Shown: one piece after another, positions 46,854-56,694 of the stretch
How positions within the stretch are numbered: the stretch's first letter is position 1
Layout: the number at the start of each line of letters is the position of its first letter
DNA from: Lamellibrachia columna
Lineage: Eukaryota > Annelida > Polychaeta > Sabellida > Siboglinidae
DNA length: 64,000 bases
Reading direction: 5' to 3'
NCBI GenBank assembly: GCA_963662155.1
Contig: OY759265.1
Location: 10,117,693 to 10,181,692 of the forward strand
Notes under the pieces: generated by a model
Seen by the model: the letters and a program-made list of their open reading frames with translations, nothing else
Told to the model about the DNA's origin: nothing
Databases searched by the model: none
Program-made: the position numbers and the translations under genes

Positions 46854-47991
46854 CAACCTTCTTGCCTGTAAATGTTGTAAACTCTGACAGATTGATTAGT
46901 TTTATAGGCTTAATCTCATTGTTGCTCACTCTTTGGAGAAAGAAGCCAGACATGCCTTAACAGTTAGACTGTCATCACTCTGTCTATAAGTGCAGTGCTC
47001 AGTAGAATTAGACAGTCAGTTCTGGGAAGCCTGGAAAGTCCTAGAATATACATTCTTGGACAGTGGGCAGTCTTGGGTTCTATGTTTGTTGCATTCTATG
47101 CCAGTTCAGTAGTGTGTTGGACTCTGCATAGGCCAGTTCTGTATTCTAAGTGTGTTGGACTCAGGACAGTTGTGTATCCTAAGTGTCTTGGGCTGTTATG
47201 TGTTCTGTGAGTATCAGACTCGCCAACAGTTCTGGATTCCAGGAGTATTGGCCTGTGGGACAATACCTGCTTCTGGGAGTTTCATATTGTGGGACATTCC
47301 CAGACCTTGGCATTTTGGAACCTGAGAGTCACAGAATCCTAGGAACTGGGACAAGGTTTAGTCATTCAGAGGCTGATCATCAATTCTGGATCATGATTGT
47401 ACATAATACAAACCCCTTACATTACCAACCAGAGTAACTGTTTAGCATTAATCTTATCAGAATAATGCCTAGATAAAAATGTGCCTATAAAATATTAATA
47501 CACATGAAATATGCAATGATCATAGCGGAGAGTTCCATAAGCGACAAGTTCTGCCATCCAGGACCACTTGTGCACGGAGTTCTGTGCCCATCTAATTGGG
47601 ATCAGTTTGACTAAGCAAAACCTGGCTAATTAGGATGGTTCCACCTGTTTGTCCACCGTGGATGAGATGAGGTAGTGTGTGCCATAAACCTGTAATCTTG
47701 GCGTGCGATTGGCTTCATCAGACACGTGTACCACAAACTACATCCTTGAGTCCTCTGAGGCATGCGTCGAATACCTTGTCTGTCCTCGTTAAATTCTCGC
47801 TCGTTTGATGAAACCCCCCCGTAATTATACAAGCATTTGATGAGGCCTGCCATCGGAGAAATGCTGACATCATGGTCGTTCCTGTCAAACTTGTTTTCAC
47901 ATCTGCTTAACATCAGATATGGTTTACAGGATTTTGCCGAAGTAAACATCTTATTTCCCGGAACAGGTGCCCAAGTGATAATGTATATATA
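46854..47991. other. Intron 9: diverged repeat then a unique block
   Basis: 47000-47260 shows loosely repeated GTTCTG..TTC..AGTGTGTTGGACTC wording. 47520-47960 is repeat-free and rich in homeodomain-type cores (CTAATTGGGATC, GCTAATTAGGATGG, GTAATTA) with one CACGTG E-box. It is a possible regulatory block, not proven. Confidence 0.35.
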
Positions 47992-48165
47992 AGTGGTGCT
48001 AAAAAGTTGTAATGTCTGTGAGTGGTGTTAACAGTGATAATGTGTGTGAGTGTTGTTAAAAGTGATAATGTGTGTGAGTGGTGTTAAAAGTGAGAATGTG
48101 TGCGAGTGGTGTTAAGTGAGAATGTGTGTGAGCAGTGCTAAAAAGTGTGTGAGTGGTACAAAAAG
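47992..48165. repeat. Degenerate repeat of GTGTGTGAGTGGTGTTAAAA
   Basis: About six irregular copies of 24-30 bp. Confidence 0.8.
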
Positions 48166-48402
48166 GTCATAAGGATGGAGCTAGAAACTGAATAATCAAT
48201 TAATTGATTAACTGATTAATCAATCAATTGGAATTATTGTAGCAGTGTTTCAAAATGTTTGCATTCCTTTCGGCAGTGCCTCTTCTCAGTTTTGACAGGG
48301 CTTACAGATACGGTTTCTTTGAAATGTTCAACACAGATTTTCATGAAGTTCTATGTAACATCTCGTAAAATTCGTCTTTGTAGCACTGTGTTAACACACT
48401 GA

Positions 48403-48735
48403 CAGGTTTGCTAGGGGGTGAGGTGTAAAGGAACAGGTCTGCCAGGGGGTGAGGTGTAAAGGAACAGGTCTGCAAGGGGGTGAGGTGTAAAGGAACAGGT
48501 ATGCCAGGGGGTGAGGTGTAAAGGAACATGTCTGCCAGGGGTGAGGTGTAAAGGAACGGGTATGCCAGGGGGTGAGGTGTAAAGGAACAGGTCTGCCAGG
48601 GGGTGAGGTGTAAAGGAACAGGTATGCCAGGGGGTGAGGTGTAAAGGAACAGGTATGCCAGGGGGTGAGGTGTAAAGGAACAGGTATGCCAGGGGTGAGG
48701 TGTAAAGGAACAGGTCTGCCAGAGGGTAAGGTATA
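48403..48735. repeat. 31-bp minisatellite upstream of exon 10
   Basis: About 10-11 copies of CAGGTCTGCCAGGGGGTGAG + GTGTAAAGGAA, with GTATGCC and one-G-deleted variants. It ends about 120 bp before the exon 10 acceptor. Each unit carries G-runs and a CAGGT that resembles a weak donor. Confidence 0.95.
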
Positions 48736-48856
48736 AGGCACTTTGAGCGGGCTGGATACAGTGCTATGTTAAAAGTTATTGTTACCTATTACTATTGTCA
48801 TATACTGTATTGAATCTGTTTACCACGATATAACACACCTGTGTGTTGTGTTGCAG

Positions 48857-49053
48857 AAAAGATCATCAAGACGTATGGCGACCTGAATGGTGAGCTCCAC
48901 CTGGTGGAGTTTGAGCGAAGTGGTAATGGCTTGGGTTTGAGCCTGGCTGGAAACAAGGATCTTAGTATGATGAGCGTATTCATTGTTGGCATCCAACAGG
49001 ACAGTCCAGTCGCACACGATGGCCGCATACGAGTCGGTGACGAACTACTCGAG
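48857..49053 (+). CDS. MPDZ: MPDZ-like exon 10: first two thirds of PDZ8
   Basis: 197 nt, entering in phase 1 (A|AA = Lys) and leaving in phase 0, acceptor TGTGTTGTGTTGCAG|A, donor GAG|GTAGGT. It encodes [60 protein letters not shown] and DELLE. The carboxylate-binding loop is [20 protein letters not shown] is the PDZ8 hallmark of MPDZ and PATJ. The exon ends at the Glu preceding ING, the same position where exon 7 ends in PDZ7. Confidence 0.97.
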
Positions 49054-49284
49054 GTAGGTTTAATTGTTTATTTTTTTCCCGATTTCTTCATGGCACGGCT
49101 GGGTCTTCTCCTAATGTATGCCAATTCATCTGGTCTTCTCTTCCTCCCTACTAATGTCCATATTATCATTACTCATTTGGCCACATTTATATTTAACTGA
49201 TGTCCCAAGAAATTATTACTGTGGAGCATTCCAAGCAGCTTACCAGGTGAATTCTGGGTTATTTTGTTATGAAACCCGTTTTAT

Positions 49285-49430
49285 TTAGTTGTTATGAGAC
49301 CCCTTTTATATAGTTGTGACACACCTTTTGTTTTGTTGTTGTTGACACCCCTTTTGTTTTGTCATTGTTGACACCCCTTTTGTTTTGTTTGTTGTGACAC
49401 CCCTTTTGTTTTGTTTGTTGACACCCCTTG
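49285..49430. repeat. About 25-bp tandem repeat GTTGTTGACACCCCTTTTGTTTT
   Basis: Five to six irregular copies just inside intron 10. Confidence 0.85.
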
Positions 49431-49871
49431 TCTGACGTTTCTGAAGCAGATATTAGAGCCAGTGTGAGCCAGTTTGTATGAAATATAATATTCTTATTCA
49501 TGTGATGATTCAAGTTGTGAGCTTGCCAAATGGATAGACCTTTTTGGTGGCTGGTTTTGGCATATATTTGCACCTTAGTTTGTCAGAAACTGATGGGAGA
49601 TTACAGATACTCTGCCCTGATGGTCTAGTGTTCCGGTAGCATGGTTCAGAATAGTTTTCTTTGAAGGGAGCTTTAAAGTCTTATAAATCCCTAATTAAAT
49701 TCTTTACGGGGGCTACTTTTAGGATGAGGGGGCTATTTTGTATTGTTAACTTTTATTTTATACAGTATTTAGCATGCAACATCAAAGTTTTGATTGGGAA
49801 AGAGGAAGATTTTTTTAACTGCCCTCTTTTACAATGGTGATTGTGCACCCCCCCCCCTGTATTTCGAAGCT

Positions 49872-50103
49872 GTCAGGTAGTCTGGCTGGATGTAAAACAT
49901 TGCAAATGGTGCACCATGCCCTACTAATGTTTTCTCAAGTATATCATGTGAAAGGTGGACTGGTGCATGTTGTGGTTAAGTCAGTCTCGTGCCTAATACC
50001 AACCTAGTGTACATTACCAGGAAACAAAGATTTAGAAGCAGGTGTAAAGGAAGCGCTGTACAATTTGTTTCCAAATCATCATATGTTGCCAATTTAGTCT
50101 AAT
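49872..50103 (+). repeat. Dispersed repeat, inverted partner of 51897-52326
   Basis: Homologous, in opposite orientation, to 51897-52326. Shared wording includes TAGTCTGGCTG, TTCTCAAGTATATCATGTG, ATGTTGTGGTTA, GTACATTACCAGGAAACAA and GCAGGTGTAAAGGAAGCGCT. This copy contains the 60-bp segment once. Confidence 0.8.
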
Positions 50104-51664
50104 ATGATGACAGACATGTTTTCTACTTACTTAAAGGTGCTTAATGAATTCAATATTTTTGCTAGTTTCATTTAAAATTTAGTTTTGCGAAAAACCAAAT
50201 CTACCTTGTATCCACTACAACATGCTAGCTCGTTTGTGCAACTTTTGTATGTAGTTTTTGTGAAATCATCAGACAAACTATTGAATTAGTTAATGCTTAT
50301 TCAAGCATTTACAGAACTGAAAATTTAAATGCTGAAAAATCACAGTTTTCTTCCTTGGTGAAATTTAGTAACTTTGTCATGTGATCGGCGAGAAGATGGA
50401 GGTCACGCTCATGATCAGCATTGACCCACACAGTGTTTACCATTTTGGATATCCACTATTTTGATTCTTACCAGATCTAATGACTAAAGTCAATTCTTTC
50501 GATGATTTGAAAAAAAATAGGCATTTTTTATTAAATCAACTGTGGATGTTACATAAACTATTCACACACTACATATTTGGACACAAATGAACCGGATTTG
50601 CAATAGAATAAATCAGTTGAGGAAGCAGTTTTAACTGACTACTTAATCCTCTACATGCCTACTGGTGCATGAGGCTGAAACATGACTTCTCTGCTGCTGT
50701 CGGTCTGCAGCTTGCTTAGCAGTCTGGCCCCAGCTTAGGTGCATTTCTCATAATTCCTGCACCATGGTTCTCCATCTTGTTTTTGTTCATCCTCGCTTTC
50801 ATTTTCCTTCGAAGGTCCATCTCAAGGCGGTTTTGACTATATTATTGTCATCGACTAACATGTTTGAAATTGTTTAATATAAAAAAAATGTGCAAACTGG
50901 TGAATGATGAAAATAAATTTGGTTATGAGTTTTATTTTATTTACTTTTAACGTAATGCTGAAAATAGCATGCTAATAAAATCTTTTATTTACAAACTCAA
51001 ATTTGCTTGGAATTCGATGTGCATGTAAGTTTTTAAATTTTTGTCGTTTCAATTTCTGATACTCTGGATATCCCACTTGACACATTTATAGGAACCTCAT
51101 GTGTTCAGCTGATGATTCGATTCTGTATTGCATAAGACATGACCAGTGATGCTTCCTTTGTCGACTTAATGATGTTTTCTAACAGCATTTGAGGCAACAA
51201 TCTCATGACAGCTCTTTTTTTGTGATTCCTGGTAAAGCAATTTGTGGGTTTGCAACCTCAGCTGGGTGCAGCTGAGCATTCCTGTCATGATCCAAGCGGT
51301 GAATTAAATCTTATTGTGTCTGTGGGCGTGTGTTTGCACATGCATGCTGATTTCGTCGGCATTCCCTCATTCTTATAGGGTCATTACTTCGAAATGAAAC
51401 TCGTGGCAGTGTATATGAAGTGAATCCCTTTACGAATGTTGCATACAAATGGGCCTTGCATGAATGTTGGCCATTGTTGGCCTGAAATATCATCTTACAA
51501 CCAACACAGTCATCCTGGAGATATCTATTTATCAATTGACCTATGCAGTAAAATGTGTACCCTGCTACCCTGTTAAATAAACAATCAATTACCAGTTGTG
51601 TGGTCTTGATAAAAATGGATCTTTGAGCTGTGGCCTAAAATATTTAACTCACTTTAATCTTCTT
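50104..51664. other. Intron 10: LINE remnant, otherwise nothing
   Basis: Between the two inverted partners there is AT-rich DNA plus the LINE tail remnant at 50646-50830, listed separately. No exon is supported. Confidence 0.4.
50646..50830 (-). mobile_element. Heavily decayed 3' fragment of a LINE ORF2
   Basis: The minus-strand reading ends AKQAADRQQQRSHVSA...RHVED and a stop, parallel to AADRQQWRSLVDA...GHKED at 38135. Upstream, NKNKMENHG corresponds in other frames to the GRPK..W block. Several frameshifts are present. Confidence 0.6.
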
Positions 51665-51752
51665 AGAGGTAGAGTGAGTAAACTTAGAGGTACAGTGAGT
51701 AAACTTAGAGGTACAGTGAGTAAACTTAGAGGTACAGTGAGTAAACTTGTAT
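51665..51752. repeat. 21-bp tandem repeat (AGAGGTACAGTGAGTAAACTT)4
   Basis: Four nearly perfect copies in intron 10. Confidence 0.95.
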
Positions 51753-51896
51753 AAATGAGAATGTTTTTTATTGTTGTGCAAGGACCCACTTAGCCACATA
51801 GAAAGGTAATTCTGCACTTGATCGACATAAAAATGACAAAATTATTTGTGATTCTGTATGGCAATAATGTTTAAAACCAAGCCTACGACAAGATTA

Positions 51897-52326
51897 ATTT
51901 TTTTTTTTAAATTGCCCCAAAATGATGATTTCGTAGCACAGTGCAGCGCTTCCTTCACACCTGCTTCAAATCCTTGTTTCCTGGTAATGTACACTTGTTT
52001 GGTGTTAGGCACGACACTAGCATAACCACAACATGTACCTTTCACGTGATACACTTGTTTGGTGTTAGGCACGACACTAGCATAACCACAACATGTACCT
52101 TTCACGTGATACACTTGTTTGGTGTTAGGCACGACACTAGCATAACCACAACATGTACCTTTCACGTGATACACTTGTTTGGTGTTAGGCACGACACTAG
52201 CATAACCACAACATGTACCTTTCACGTGATACACTTGAGGAAACATTAGAAGTACCTGGTAGTGCATGTTGCACCATTTGTAGGTTTCAGTCTTGAGTAG
52301 CAATGTTTCCCATCCATGCAGCCAGA
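51897..52326 (-). repeat. Dispersed repeat, inverted partner of 49872-50103, with internal expansion
   Basis: Reverse-complement homologue of 49872-50103. It is longer because one 60-bp segment is present four times (listed separately). Its right border (CAGCCAGACTA) coincides with the 3' tail of the large LINE, so the LINE inserted at, or defines, this border. Confidence 0.8.
51991..52230. repeat. 60-bp tandem repeat, 4 identical copies
   Basis: Unit ACACTTGTTTGGTGTTAGGC + ACGACACTAGCATAACCACA + ACATGTACCTTTCACGTGAT, four times without a difference. The related copy at 49872-50103 has it once. Frames on both strands (for example VYHVKGTCCGYASVVPNTKQ repeated) are by-products. Confidence 0.97.
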
Positions 52327-52413
52327 CTAGATTTAACAAGACAAGATTTAACAGGATTGCCATCCCAAACAACAAGTTCCAGATGGCAAGTGGACAAGGA
52401 AGCCATTGGCTTA

Positions 52414-53190
52414 TCAAGAGACCAACAATTTTCTCATCTTTGTGTAGCCCGCCCTTATCAGATATCTGTCAATTCTATTTTTAAACATATTCACACTACT
52501 AGCATTAACACAATCATTTGGCAGTTTGTTCCATTCATTTATCACCCTCTGTGAGAAAGAGTACTTTCTCATGTCCAACCTACACTGCTCCTTAACTAAT
52601 GCTGCTTTGTGTCCTTTGGTTCTACTGCCTTCTTTAAGTTTGAAGAACATATTCCTATCAACATCCTCATAATCGTTCACTATTTTAAACACTTCTATTT
52701 GATCTCCTCTTAGTCTCCTGGTCACTTGTCTTGTGAAACCACATTGCAATAAGCGGCTTTCGTAACTAAGGTCTCTCAATTCTAGAATAATTTTAGTTGC
52801 TCTTCGTTGTATTCTTTCTAGCTTGTCTATGTCCTTTTTACGATACGGCCTCCATGTTTGAATACAATATTCCAAATGTGGTCTAACTATTGCTTTGTAC
52901 AGGGGACAATTAGCTGTTTCTCCTTAAACGTGATAGTTCTCCTAATTAGCCCTAGAACTTGATTTCCTTTCGAAGCAGCAATCCGACATTGCTCTGAAAT
53001 TTTCATGTCAGCACTAAATGTTACTCTTAAGTCCTTTTCTTGTGTAGTTCTATCTAGTACAGCATCCTCCATTTTATATTCTTTGTCCATGTTTCCATGT
53101 CCTATGTGTATGCATTTACACTTCCCAAAATTTAATAACATTTGCCATTTTTCTGACCATTTAACTAATTTATCTAGATCATCCTATAAA
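52414..53190 (-). pseudogene. LINE ORF2 C-terminal part (after the RT active site)
   Basis: It reads DDLDKLVKWSEKWQMLLNFG, GKCKCIHIGHGN, then, after a one-base frameshift near 52887 (IVPCTKQ-stop against LYKAIVRPHLEYC in copy B), MEYCIQTWRPYRKKDIDKLE, RRATKIILELR, and the end VINEWNKLPNDCVNASSVNM. This is the usual thumb and C-terminal region of Jockey/CR1-type ORF2. Stops TAA and TAG sit between it and the RT domain near 53185-53193. Confidence 0.9.
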
Positions 53191-53192
53191 CT

Positions 53193-54080
53193 TTATTTAT
53201 CTATAACATTAGTAACCTTTCTGAATACTTTTGTGTCATCTGCAAATTTTAGTACTTTGCTAGGTATGTCATCTTCCAAATCGTTTATATATATTAAAAA
53301 CAGTATAGGGCTTAATACTGATCCCTGTGGTACCCCACTCAGAACAGATTTCCAGTTTGAAATCTCACCATCTACTATTGCTCTCTGTCTTCTGTGTGTA
53401 AGCCACTCTTCTATCCAGTTGATTACATCATTACCTATACCATGGGCTTTTAGTTTAAGTAACAATCTTTGATGTGGCACTTTATCAAAAGCTTTCTGAA
53501 AATTTAAGTAGACAACAACCACTGGTGACCCGTCATCTACCCACTTTGTAATTTCTTCCAAATAACATAAGAGATTGGTTAGACATGACCTTGCTTTTAG
53601 GAACCCGTGTTGAGATGTATTTATTAATTTATGTTTTACAAGGAATTCCACCATGTGGTCTCTAATTAATGTTTCAAGTAATTTACATACAACTGATGTT
53701 AAACTCACTGGTCTGTAATTTTCTGGCTTGTTCTTCGATCCCTTCTTAAATAGCGGCGTAATGTTTACTTCTTTCCATTCTGAAGGAACTATTCCTTCTT
53801 CTAGTGACAAGTTAAACAATTTTGCAAGTGGTGTACTAATTTGCTCAACAATTACTTTAAGCAGTTTTGGTGGTATCCCATCAACTCCCGGTAATTTATT
53901 ATCTTTCATCTTCTTAATTTTCTTTGCTATCATTTCAGGAGTTACAAATAACTGCCCTAAATGTTCTGATTTAGTGCCCTCAAATTTAGTAAATGGAACT
54001 GGAAGTGAGCTGAAATCTTCTGTGGTAAAAACAGCTGAAGTACTCATTCAGAACCTCTGCCATTTGAAACCCGTATGAAA
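53193..54080 (-). pseudogene. LINE reverse transcriptase domain, motif A mutated
   Basis: About 285 codons: KKMKDNKLPGVDGIPPKLLK (fingers), KKGSKNKPENYRPVSLTSVV, RDHMVEFLVKHKLINTSQHG, then motif A as VVYLNFQKAFDKVPHQRLLL, motif B as SGVPQGSVLSPILFLIYIND, and motif C as KFADDTKVF. In active relatives motif A reads LDFQKAFD; here the first, metal-binding Asp is Asn (codon AAT near 53507). The enzyme would be inactive even without the stops. Upstream, the linker reads LNEYFS and then changes frame (FYHRRF against FTTEDF). Confidence 0.93.
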
Positions 54081-54270
54081 TTATGTTTCCACTGTTGTTT
54101 TCCAGTGGTCCGACCTTATCTCGAACTTTCTGTTTACTCCTTACATAAGCATAGAAACTCTTGCTGTCATTTTTTATATTACCTGCCAATTTATGTTCAA
54201 AGGCTCTTTTAGATTTTCTAATTTCAGTTGTAGCTAGGTTAAGTGCCTCTGTAATTTGCATAATCTTCAT
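53986..54270 (-). pseudogene. LINE ORF2 endonuclease-RT linker
   Basis: The frame reads KRAFEHKLAGNIKNDSKSFY, AYVRSKQKVRDKVGPLENNS and FQMAEVLNEYFSC. The SFYAYVRSKQKVRDKVGPL block is the standard connector just upstream of the RT domain in CR1/Jockey-type ORF2. Frameshifts separate it from the regions on both sides. Confidence 0.85.
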
Positions 54271-54491
54271 CCTTTCTGGTGCGCCTATAAACCCTCCACA
54301 TAGTTTGCTTAAACACTATTTTTCTAATAGCTTCTGACAAATGTTTCTTTCTAGACTGTTTTCCTTGTTTTTTTTCAAGGGAACAAATTTATCAATGATA
54401 CTCTCAATTTCATATTTTAGAATATTCCAACATTTAGTTGCGGTCTTATTCATCAGCATGTTATTCCAGTCTAGCTTTGCTAAGTATTTTC

Positions 54492-54998
54492 TCATATCTT
54501 TATAGTTACCTTTGTGGAAGTTTCTCCGATACGTTTTTTATTTTTACTTTCTGATTTTACATTGATGTCAAAATGTATTTGATTGTGGTCACTGTTACCC
54601 AATGGTTCATGTATTTTTACATTGTCCACTAATTCTTTTTGTGATGACAAAACTATATCTAAAACATTATCTCCCCTGGTTGGTTCTAGCATGTGCTGAG
54701 TAAGGAAGCTATCCTGAATTAAAAATAGAAATTGTTGGTCCTCACCCCCTGTACTCTCTAGAGATTTCCATTGTATGTGTCCATGGTTAAAATCTCCCAT
54801 TATGATACATTCCCCTTTACTAACTTCCTTTATAGAATTTTGTGCTATCCTCTTCGTTTATGTTTGGACTTCGGTAAACTAATCCAATAGTTAATTTTGA
54901 ATTTCCTGAAGCTATTTTGCACCAAACAGCTTCATCGTAATCTGCTTCCCTTTCTAATTTTATTTCATAAGCCTGTACTAAAACAGATCCACCCTTGC
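54492..54998 (-). pseudogene. LINE AP-like endonuclease, N-terminus deleted
   Basis: It reads EREADYDEAVWCKIASGNSK and LTIGLVYRSPNINEED, then, after a stop/frameshift near 54820, MGDFNHGHIQW, LEPTRGDNVLDIVLSSQKEL and LGNSDHNQIHFDI. GDFN, the DLVL-type strand (LDIVLS) and SDH are the middle and C-terminal motifs of the APE-type nuclease. The N-terminal third of the domain is missing at the fusion with ORF1. Confidence 0.88.
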
Positions 54999-55817
54999 CC
55001 GAACCCACAATGTTTTCTACCCTCTCAGTTATCACCTCTATTTTGGCCCCAGGTAAACAAACCTCCACGTCATCTCCCTTGTTTAGGACTCTGTCGGTCT
55101 TCCTGACTATTGAGTCCCCCATAAACACCCTCGCTCTCTTTCTCACCTCCTGTATCACTGCCTCAGAATAGCTCTTCCGATGGATCCCTTCCATCACATT
55201 CTGTCCTGCAGCCTTGTCACTAAACAGCCTGTTATCAGTCTCTCTCTCACCCGTAAACATGTCACCTTTCCCTCCCGTCTCCTGGCTAACTTGCGCTCCC
55301 ATCGCCTTCCCTCCTGACACCTTCCCTCCCGTCTCCCTCTCTCCATTCGCTTTAACTATCATTTCTTTCCCCCATGTCTCCTTCGATACTGTCTCCCCCA
55401 CTCCCCGCTCCTTCGATCCATTTGTCTTCCCTCCCATTTCTTTCCTTCCCATCTCCTTTTGTCCTGTCTCCCTACGTCCCGTCTCCTTACATCCTCTCAG
55501 TCTCCTCCCAGGCTGAGGTGAGCTCTCGCTAGCATCTCTCGTTGTCTTCCCCAACTTTATCATGTACTGTCCCCCCACCGGAACCACTGGCACAACCCAC
55601 CTGCTCCCTTCCCACCATTGCCACAACGAGCAGCCTCAGCTGTTCCAACTCCACCTCAAGTTCCTTCATCTTCGTACATCCTCGTACACGCAAAACTAAA
55701 ACTATCTGCCTGAACCTCAGCCCAGGACTTCTCACACTTGACGAAGTCCACCCAGTTGCTGCATCTACTACATATTAAATGCCTGGTGGCCTTTACCTGC
55801 CGTTTGCATGGCGCCAT
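54999..55817 (-). pseudogene. LINE ORF1 remnant: Cys finger, coiled coil, KETGRRE repeats, GDSIV motif
   Basis: It starts MAPCKRQVKATRHLICSRCS, followed by NWVDFVKCEKSW...FSFAC, a PHD-like C..C..W..KC pattern. After a frameshift comes a short coiled coil (MKELEVELEQLRLLVVAMVG). After a second frameshift there is a Lys/Glu/Gly-rich low-complexity run (KETGRRETGQKEMGRKEMGG and onward) and RARVFMGDSIVRKTDRVLNK with VCLPGAKIE. GDSIVR is the block I motif of SGNH hydrolase-like ORF1 proteins of CR1 elements. The SGNH C-terminal half is absent; the frame runs directly into endonuclease sequence near 54998. Confidence 0.8.
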
Positions 55818-55960
55818 CACAAAAATTTTTCTTAATTTGATTGCTACGTTAGCCTTGAATAAGGCTGTTTTTGTGTTCAAAAGAACACTTTATGCTAATA
55901 TACTTGCTAACTATGTATTTTCTACTAAGCTCGCACGAGCAAAGAAAAAGCCTGCCACCT

Positions 55961-56599
55961 AGCGAATATGGAGAACAACGACTACTTGACAGGTTCTAAA
56001 TTACATGGGGGCTATGGGTGATTAACCTATGAACTTAGCACAGTGGTGACCTTAAAACAACAATGAAAGCAAATTATTATTTTCTGACAAAATCTTCCTA
56101 AAAAAAATTTTATTCGAAAATCTGCTACAAATGATTTAATTTGTAGACATTGACAAAAACATTTATTTGAAGAATTTGAGGAACTTTAAAAAAATGCAAA
56201 CGGTGTTGAAAATCAACTCTACTCTCTACCAAAATGGGTATTTGTTTGCAGTCTTATCATGATCCATCCAGTGGTTTTACCCAACAACAAAGTAATAAAA
56301 TTTGTATGTTGCCATTGTCAACTGACATGTTGCTTATGATGTCTAGTCACAGATTATGTGCAAATTATTGTATGTTGTTTATATTATATAGTCTCCAATG
56401 TATACCTAATCAAGACTTTCGTCATAACTAACTGTCTGTTGTAAACGGGTCCCAATTATGCTAGATGTGGCAACAGTTCTATAGGCAGGATGATAAAGCT
56501 AGTATAATGTCTATGTAAGAACAAATAAACATGAGAGATACTATATATGCGGGCTCATTACCAAGGTTGCTCATTTAATGTTCCGGTATCTTTTTGCAG
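55961..56599. other. Intron 10, last part: no gene seen
   Basis: AT-rich DNA leading to the pyrimidine tract GGTATCTTTTTGCAG of the exon 11 acceptor. Confidence 0.4.
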
Positions 56600-56694
56600 A
56601 TTAATGGACATGTTTTATTCGGCCGAAGTCACCTGAATGCATCGGCCATCATCAAGTCTGTGAATGCTCCCATCATAAAGATTATCTTACTCAG
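56600..56694 (+). CDS. MPDZ: MPDZ-like exon 11: end of PDZ8
   Basis: 31 codons plus two bases, entering in phase 0 and leaving in phase 2, acceptor ATCTTTTTGCAG|A, donor CTCAG|GTATCT. It encodes INGHVLFGRSHLNASAIIKS then VNAPIIKIILL, the alpha-2 helix and final strand of PDZ8. ING..L.GRSH.NAS.IIK is diagnostic of MPDZ/PATJ PDZ8. Confidence 0.95.

Larger units (their letters stand above)
52328..55960 (-). mobile_element. CR1-like non-LTR retrotransposon, near full length but inactive (copy D)
   Basis: Minus strand, opposite to the host gene. From 5' to 3' it holds an ORF1 with a Cys-rich finger and a GDSIV (SGNH-type) motif, an AP-endonuclease remnant (MGDFN, SDH motifs), a reverse transcriptase, the C-terminal tail, a 3' UTR and a tail of GTTAAATCTT repeats at 52328-52350. 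The ORF1 finger plus esterase layout and the RT wording point to the CR1/Jockey group. Multiple frameshifts, stops, an internal deletion and a mutated catalytic Asp make it non-functional. The 5' end near 55960 is approximate. Copies A, B and C are fragments of this family sharing the same 3' end. Confidence 0.93.

Noticed and set aside
51842..52417. 191-codon minus frame with four VYHVKGTCCGYASVVPNTKQ repeats
   Set aside because: By-product of four identical 60-bp units in a dispersed repeat; the partner copy at 49872 has no comparable frame.
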